Below, piece by piece: positions 58,103 to 64,000 of a stretch of 64,000 bases of DNA (the first letter of the stretch is position 1; every line of letters starts with the position of its first letter). The notes under the pieces are model-generated. The model made no database searches, had not been told where the DNA came from, and saw nothing but the letters and a program-made list of their open reading frames with translations. The translations under genes were made by a program, and so were the position numbers. The stretch comes from Symsagittifera roscoffensis (lineage: Eukaryota; Xenacoelomorpha; Acoela; Convolutidae): positions 24,852,303 to 24,916,302 of the forward strand of contig NC_087069.1 in the NCBI RefSeq assembly GCF_963678635.1, given 5' to 3'.

Positions 58103-58610
58103 GTAAGTATGTATGTATGTAGGTATGTATGTATGTATGTTTGTATGCATGTATGTTTGTATGTATGTATGTATGTATGTATGTATGTATGTATGTTTGT
58201 ATGTATGTCTGTGTATGTGTATGTATATATGTGTGTATTTAGGTACGTATGTATTCAATTTATGTGTTTATGTGTGTAAGTATAAATGTATCTATGTTTG
58301 TCTCAATATATGTATGTATTTACGTTTGCATGTAACATGTATGTATGTATAAGTGTACGTATTTGAATATGTATGTGTGTCTATGCTTGTATGTATGTAT
58401 GTATGTATGTATGTATGTATGTATGTATGTATGTATGTTTGTATACATGTATAAAAAAGGTTTTTAAGTATGTATATGTGTCCATTTTTGTATGTATGTA
58501 TAGATGTATGTATGTATATACGTTTGGATTTATGTATGTATTTTTGTACGTATGTATTTAATCTATGCTTGTATGTGTGTAAGTATGTATGTATGATTTT
58601 ATGTGTGTAG
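58103..58610. repeat. (ATGT)n microsatellite, about 0.5 kb
   Basis: Long GTATGTATGTATG runs with degenerate islands at 58200-58370 and 58440-58480. Frames encoding Met/Tyr/Val/Cys repeats are artefacts. Confidence 0.97.
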
Positions 58611-59760
58611 TGTAGTTAGTGATGGTAAAGGTTTTTTTTGTATGTTTTTGAAAGTATAATTATAAGTAAACTAAAATTATAACAGAAACTCAGTTTTGCT
58701 TTTTTATTCTAGAACAGTCTAGAAAAGTCCGGATGTTTTGGTAGAGACTAGAAAGCTCCAATAATTTCTATTGTTTTTTATTATCGCAATTTTAAATCCA
58801 ACAAACTCAACAACAAAAATCAACTATTCCTCGCTTTTTACATTTTTCAATTCATAGAAGTAAGAAAACTAGTAATAGAAAGTATAAAACCAAATCATAT
58901 TATTCTATTTTTGATATTTTTTTTCTTTTTCTACATTTTTTATTTGGGATGTTTTAGATGGAGACAATGGAGTTTCCCTGCGTTGGTTGTCCAAAGTCAT
59001 AAAGAACAAAACGTATATTGAATGATCGTCTGTTAAAAATCCATGATGTTGTGACAAGGAAAGCAGCAAACTACAGTTGCGGAAAAATTTCAAAGGGTTT
59101 TATGAGATGTGATACTCTTCTTTGACATATTCGCGAATCTCATAGTTCAACTAAATGTGTCTATTGATCTATTCTGACATTGTTTTTGGAAATTTGTACG
59201 AACTGCAGAGTCACGTTACCGAACAGCATGACATACTTAACTTAAACTCTGCCTCTGAGACAAAAGAATTGAAGTTCAGTGGCGAGCAGCTTTGCCACTA
59301 ATACTTTCTTTCAATAATAAAGAATGAATATCCGGAGAAATTAGATCTATTGAGTTTGATAGAATCATTTAAAAAAGAAATAATTATTTTCACTAGGATC
59401 AGAATTACCGAAAACGGCGAAGCTTCAAATGTCAGTTAATGCAAATTTTATCAAGCCATTAGACGAAACAAAAGCTTCTTGTCAGCCCAGCAGCTGCTAA
59501 AAGCCAGTTCTTTTATCATTGAGAGACGAAGAATACTTTGACTTGGTAGATTAAATGGTCAGTTTGCTACAAGTGTTTTGTAGCAGTGGAAGTAGATTCA
59601 TTATCAAGTCTCTTGATCACCTAGGTGTCAACATCAATCTCTACAAGCCAATCAAAGGAAGCAGCTAGATTCCAACTCCAACATCTTTAAAAACAACAAT
59701 TTTCTTTTAAATAAAGAAAACAACGGATAACATTGACTTGCGTACTCATTTCTAGCAGCT
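58611..59760. other. Non-coding stretch
   Basis: No supported gene. A minus frame at 58905-59093 is short and unrecognised. Confidence 0.45.
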
Positions 59761-60015
59761 TTGAATCCTTCATCTAATCACAACAAGCAAAATACCGTGT
59801 TAGATCAAGACAAATTGAACAAACTTGATTGTGGAAATGTTGATTTTCCAATATCTGTTGCGGATATACCAAAGTTCGAAACCAAAAATCAGATTTCGAT
59901 AAATGTTTTTGTTCTTGAAAACAATGACATATCGCCGCTGTTTCTTTCCAAAAGAAAAGAAAAAAAATCATTTTCTTGCTCCTTTCGGACTGATTTCGAT
60001 TTTATTATTGTCTGA
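59761..60015 (+). pseudogene. Fragment of a family linked to DNA-polymerase-B mobile elements
   Basis: The peptide VDFPISVADIPKFETKNQIS followed by INVFVLENNDISPLFLSKRK has the pattern 'FP-hydrophobic-x-IxKFExxNxISINVxxxExxxxxPLxxSK'. This is a widespread conserved block in invertebrate proteins that sit next to, or are fused with, protein-primed DNA polymerases of mobile elements. It is usually followed by a basic region and an HVNLL-type strand, which here has decayed to a stop at 60013-60015. The frame has no ATG near its start (TTG at 59761); a TTTCTAGCAG acceptor-like sequence lies just upstream. No polymerase motif is found nearby, so this is an isolated remnant. Confidence 0.5.
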
Positions 60016-61364
60016 TTACTAACTTTAGCGCTTTTTTGTCCAGGCAGTTGAAAAACAAATTTCACAGCCAAAATTTTTTGTTGAAAATGTCTTCATGGAT
60101 TCTAGTTCTACTCCAACACTTGAAACTTTGTGGACATTATTCTGTGGTGTCCATTCAAATGCCTCCCCCCCTCGGAGTCATTTATCAGCTTTCGTCACTG
60201 GTACGAAACAACAATGTGTCTATACACAATTTGTGCTGATACTGAACTCTCTGGAAAAAAAAGCTAATTTGCAAAACAAGTCTACAATCAGCTGGTGCAA
60301 CAAAACTGGAAGAGCAAATCTTCTGCTCTTTTGGTGCTCTTTTGACAGACAGACCAAATGAAAACAATTTTCTATAAATTTTCAAGAATACCAGGATCAA
60401 CTGAAAGTTTCTTTGACTGGATTCTCATGCAGGCACAAAACATATTTGCCGCCAAACAAAAGTCCAAAAAAGTTCAGATTTCAGATGAGGAAAGAGGGAT
60501 ACTTTTTTCTACGTCAACATCTAATTGAAGGACCTGGTCTTTTGTTGCAGTTGATCATGCTCCGGAGTAGAATTTAAGATCTGTTGAATCAAGGAGATTG
60601 TCTGGTCGTTGTTTTCCGCGGATCCTTGTCGAAGAAGATCGAATAGTCGTTGTCGTTATCCAAGTGATTACAGGTTGAAGAAATCTGGTTGCATTCAGAA
60701 ACTTATACAGAGAAGATGAGAGCATACGCGAACGTTGGAGTAAAGATTGTGAGAGTAGGCTCCGGCAAAAAAAGTCTGTTGTAAAGTTCGTTCGGTTGTC
60801 AGAGCGGATTTTTGAAGGGGTGCCTCTTCTTGCAAAGAGGGGGCGGAGGGCTCTGAGAGTTGAGTCGGGGCGCCGTGTAAACTCAAAATATGTGGAATCT
60901 GTTTCATCTCAAGTTTTTCTATTTAATTATTTTCCATGAGTTTAAGTCAATTCACTTCTGTATTTCTGGAAGGTTTTTACTTTCTTGTCGGTTTTCGTTG
61001 TCGCATATATATACCTATATGCCTTAATATTGTTGAAACTGTGCATCAAACAGTAGTGCACTATACAAGGCTGATTTGTTTTGCCATTGTCCAGTAAAAC
61101 ATAGCAAACATACAGCTGGAAAAGAGTCAATGGACGCGTGTAAACAGAAATGCTGAATTTTTTGAAAAAAAAATCAGCAATATTAAATTTCAAAGAAAAA
61201 AATCGATTGCCTTGAAGCTCTTTGATTTTCTAGAACAATTTCTGATTGGCAGTTTTTAGCTAATCAATTGATTATTTTAAAAAATGAATCAATAGGTAAA
61301 ACTCTCATAACACTGGAAAATCTAACAATTAATTTGCGCTTTTGAAACTAGAATTCGATCACTT
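60016..61364. other. Unassigned stretch
   Basis: Several short overlapping frames (60036-60361, 60695-60907 minus) without conserved features. 60800-60870 is G-rich. Nothing could be identified. Confidence 0.45.
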
Positions 61365-61475
61365 TGCTTGTGACCCTTACACTTTTGCTATTCGATAGTG
61401 GTGTTTGTCTGCCTTTTAACAAAGTAAATGAACTGAATTTTGCTGAGTTAAAAAAAAAACGCGAAAAATTCGTTT
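61365..61475. repeat. Diverged copy of the 25.3-kb 111-bp repeat
   Basis: GTGACCCTTACACTTTTGCT, ATTCGATAGTGGTGTTTGTC and AAGTAAATGAACTGAATTTTG follow the order of TAACCCTTACAATTTCGCTG, TTCGATAGTAGAAATTGTCT and AATAAATGCACTGAATTTG at 25311-25388. Its position 36 kb away shows a dispersed family. Confidence 0.7.
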
Positions 61476-62246
61476 TGAGTCTGAGCAAGTGTTAAAATTT
61501 TTCCTGAAAACAAAAAACAAATAATCATCGTGACCTATATCAGAGTCTGTGCTAGGTTCAACGATTCTTAAAAAGAGGGATATTGTTTAAATCCATACAA
61601 CATATCTTCTCGACGCCGTAGTAAAAACATGACAATTTTCTATAGACCGGCATGACTGCACAGCCAAACAATTCTATCGAAAAAAATTGTCCTTGACCCC
61701 TTGGTAATTCGAAAATTTTTTCGGCTGCAGTAAGATGCCAAGTAGTATGACAACGATACCAATAAACTGAGTTTGATAAAAGATTTTCTGCTCTGCGGAA
61801 ATTTTTTCTTAAAAGGCCCTCTCTTCTATGGCCACTGCTTGAAGCAATTAAATGTAAATAAGTTTCCCTGACTGTGCTTTATCATATTACTTTGGGAGAA
61901 TTAGATCCACAATTGCATCGGCAAGAGCACCGATGGAACTATGCCTCTAATTCTGGCAAAAAATTGTGTCTCTACGCAATGACAAAAAACTGTGAACCAC
62001 GTTTTTTTTAGTGGACCAAACATTCGTTTGCAGTCGAATATCTTCTGTTGATACCGATGGGAATGAACTGGAAAAGTTTATAAATCTTATTATTATCCTC
62101 CTAAGAGATCACTTGCTTAGTTTTCCATTTCAAACCCCTGTAGAAAACTTTGACCTTGAAAATCTCTACCTGAAAGCATAGGCCGGCAAAAATGTCATTT
62201 GGCAGCACTGGCCGACGGCGTAAGTCCATTTCTTGAATAAGCCTCA
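61476..62246. other. Non-coding stretch
   Basis: No gene or repeat recognised. Confidence 0.45.
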
Positions 62247-62314
62247 TAGCGTGATTCGAACCGTGGCTTAAGGGCTGGTGATCGCGTTTGGATTGTCTCA
62301 CCAGGCATGTAGAG
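62247..62314 (-). repeat. tRNA-like SINE fragment with perfect B box
   Basis: On the minus strand a consensus B box GGTTCGAATC is present (62253-62262), 30-40 bases after GGTGAGACAATCC. The ends GCCTGGT and ATGAGGC form a seven-position acceptor-like stem with one mismatch. D and T stems do not fold well, so this is a tRNA-derived SINE or dead tRNA rather than a working tRNA. CTGGTGA and TCACCAG form a further 7-bp inverted repeat. Confidence 0.45.
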
Positions 62315-63339
62315 CAACATGTTATAGATGGAAAAAAACTGTTGTATTACATAAGGATAACGACCTTTCTCTTCCACAAATATGACCTTATCGGGCCAGT
62401 TACTTTGGCTTCTCTTTTTTGGTGTTGCTTCTTCGGTGGGGGGGGGGGGGGTTATTGGGAAGGTTGATCGTGAAACTTAACCGCTTGTTAACTATTAACT
62501 TGAGCGTGTTTCTCTTCATGTCCAGAAGCAGTTGAAACTTAAAAATTTACCGATTTGCACTGAAAAGCGGTTTCGAACCTCTTTATGCAAGACTTGACTT
62601 TTCAGTTCATGAAACGAACTCGACCGACTTAAGGGACAGATTGTTGTCTGTGAAGATGTTTGCTTGTATTTTGCCATCAAGTTAATGGACTGTCACATTC
62701 CTAAATTTGGCACATCTTAATTGTTTGTTTAAAGTTGCTTAAGTTTTGTCTTATTTAAGGGCAAAAATAAACACAGAAGCGAAGTTGCACTTCGCAAACG
62801 CACGCAAAAAAACAACAAAAAGTAGCTTTCAAGAAATTAAACACCAAAAAATTGAAGAAAAGGAAAAAGTTATGCAAAGAGAACCTCTAACTGGTTCCGG
62901 AATTGCACTTTCAACCTCGCGATTAAGAATCACACATCTTCGTTTGACTGGTTTCTTGACCTCTGTGACAACTTAAGCTTTATCCTTGATAAGTAAATGA
63001 AAACGAAAGATTTATAGCTTTAATTTAGACTCAAGCTGTTGGTATTTTTATGCAGAGGTCTTAGTTGTTCACTCTCTGACGAACGAACATCAAGTGACCG
63101 TTTCTAATAGGCCTTCTATTTGGCCTTGAGTATATAATAACAATAATTAATCAAACAAAAAAAATTCTAACTTCCAAGGTTACTGTGGCAGCAGTACTAC
63201 ACAGTACCACATTCCACTAAAAGTAACAAAAATTTATATAGTACCATATAAATTTTTATAATACATTATGAGTTTAAATGCTCAGTTTAATTGATTCATT
63301 GTTTTACTCATTTCCCTTCTCATTTCGTTTGAGTTTTGC
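62315..63339. other. Mostly non-coding; G14 run and one weak frame
   Basis: G homopolymer at 62438-62451. A plus frame at 62746-62976 (76 codons, Lys/Glu-rich, then LRITHLRLTGFL) has no identified family. Confidence 0.4.
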
Positions 63340-63991
63340 TCATTTCCCCTCTCTTTGATTCTTTTCTTTCTTGAGCTGCAAAGACCTTCTCCATGCAGCG
63401 TTCCATGATTTGGATATGTCCAATGACGAGTGGCCGAATTTTCGTCTAAATAAGTGGCTTTCAAGTAATCCAAATTTTGATTCCGTCGGTTTTCCGGTAT
63501 CCGTTTCAAAGTTTGCCAATCTTATCCGGTACGCCTCCAGAGCTGCCATGTTCAGGTCAGTAATGCCATCCTTACAACAAATTAGCTTTACTGAGTGTGA
63601 CACTGGGCTTCCGTATCGCTTCGGCCCCTGATTTTTGGTTTGTCTGCTAGTTCGTCTGATGGCTGTTGGTCCTTCCTCCTGATGTGATTCATCTGAGAAA
63701 CCTGACGGGTGGGCTCCAACGATTGTACCCTCTTTCGATGTTAGAATTTATTCCGCTTCTTTCAGGACACTTCTAGTCAGAACTTGTTCTGCTAGTTCAT
63801 CTCATTTCTCGGGGTCACATCATTGTTCTGGAACGTGTCCAGAATTTCTTTCTCGCCCGTTTGATGAGTGATGCGTTTATTCCTTCCCCGTTTTTCTTTG
63901 GAGTCGACGAGTTTGGTGTAGCTTCATCATCATTCGTCTCCATGTTTACTGCCTTGGTAGTTTTAGTTTTCCGTGCTTCCTTCGCTGTCAT
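63340..63991 (-). pseudogene. Retroelement gag-like N-terminal region, frameshifted
   Basis: From an ATG at 63991 the minus strand reads a Lys/Thr-rich start (MTAKEARKTKTTKAV), then GEGINASLIKRARKK. Two phase changes (near 63850 and 63800) and an in-frame TAA lead into a long open stretch: GTIVGAHPSGFSDESHQEEG, then RRTSRQTKNQGPKRYGSPVS, then a helix-prone part to the stop at 63340. A basic 'RRTSR...PKRYG' motif preceding a helical region is typical of the N-terminal part of arthropod retroelement Gag proteins, especially BEL/Pao-type. No zinc knuckle or pol follows in the window. A host gene is possible. The plus strand is partly open (63371-63631). Confidence 0.35.
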
Positions 63992-64000
63992 CTTGGATGA

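Noticed and set aside
58091-58561. Met/Tyr/Val/Cys-repeat frames
   Set aside because: Direct translation of the ATGT microsatellite.

Overview
The window looks like nuclear DNA from an invertebrate animal: AT-rich, dominated by decayed mobile elements, microsatellites and local duplications, with few intact reading frames and splice-site-bounded exons. An env-carrying Ty3/gypsy element, a B-box exon and short tRNA-like repeats fit an arthropod-type genome, but the species cannot be named from this sequence. Nothing prokaryotic is present (no operons, rRNA or CRISPR).

Layout. 1-5.4 kb: three copies (two good, one ruined) of a 0.87-kb unit that carries a broken coding segment. 5.4-14.9 kb: non-coding DNA with degenerate minisatellites and a few weak minus-strand coding fragments, one of them BRCT-like. 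14.9-16.6 kb: GC-richer plus-strand exon candidates with an in-frame 39-bp repeat, then a 160-bp tandem repeat. 18.9-19.6 kb: the best host gene signal, an internal minus-strand exon coding for a B-box zinc finger followed by a coiled coil. 20.0-24.7 kb: two diverged, nested ~1.8-2.9-kb duplications.

26.3-40.8 kb: a 14.5-kb errantivirus-like LTR element. Its long terminal repeats (3.0 kb and 2.25 kb) are flanked by a matching TTAG target site. Inside are a primer-binding site, gag with a CCHC knuckle, protease, reverse transcriptase, RNase H, DD35E integrase, an env with signal peptide, furin-type site and membrane anchor, one further downstream frame, and a purine tract. All genes are broken. 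The LTR also carries, antisense, a fragment of an integrase-zinc-finger (H2C2) gene.

The 3' end of that element, its right LTR and ~1.9 kb of flank were then tandemly duplicated (37.17-42.69 kb and 42.69-46.98 kb). Immediately to the right is a strongly G-poor, A/C-rich decayed gene of unknown origin (46.96-47.90 kb). 49.7-52.6 kb is a nearly identical 1,460-bp tandem pair. 53.7-55.7 kb is a 1,046-bp tandem pair that runs into a 200-N assembly gap. The rest holds a diverged 0.35-kb repeat pair, a long ATGT microsatellite, a fragment of a family linked to DNA-polymerase-B mobile elements, a tRNA-like SINE fragment, and at the right edge a minus-strand gag-like frame that may continue outside the window.

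The genes do not form a pathway. The window records repeated insertion, duplication and decay, with at most one or two host genes passing through it.
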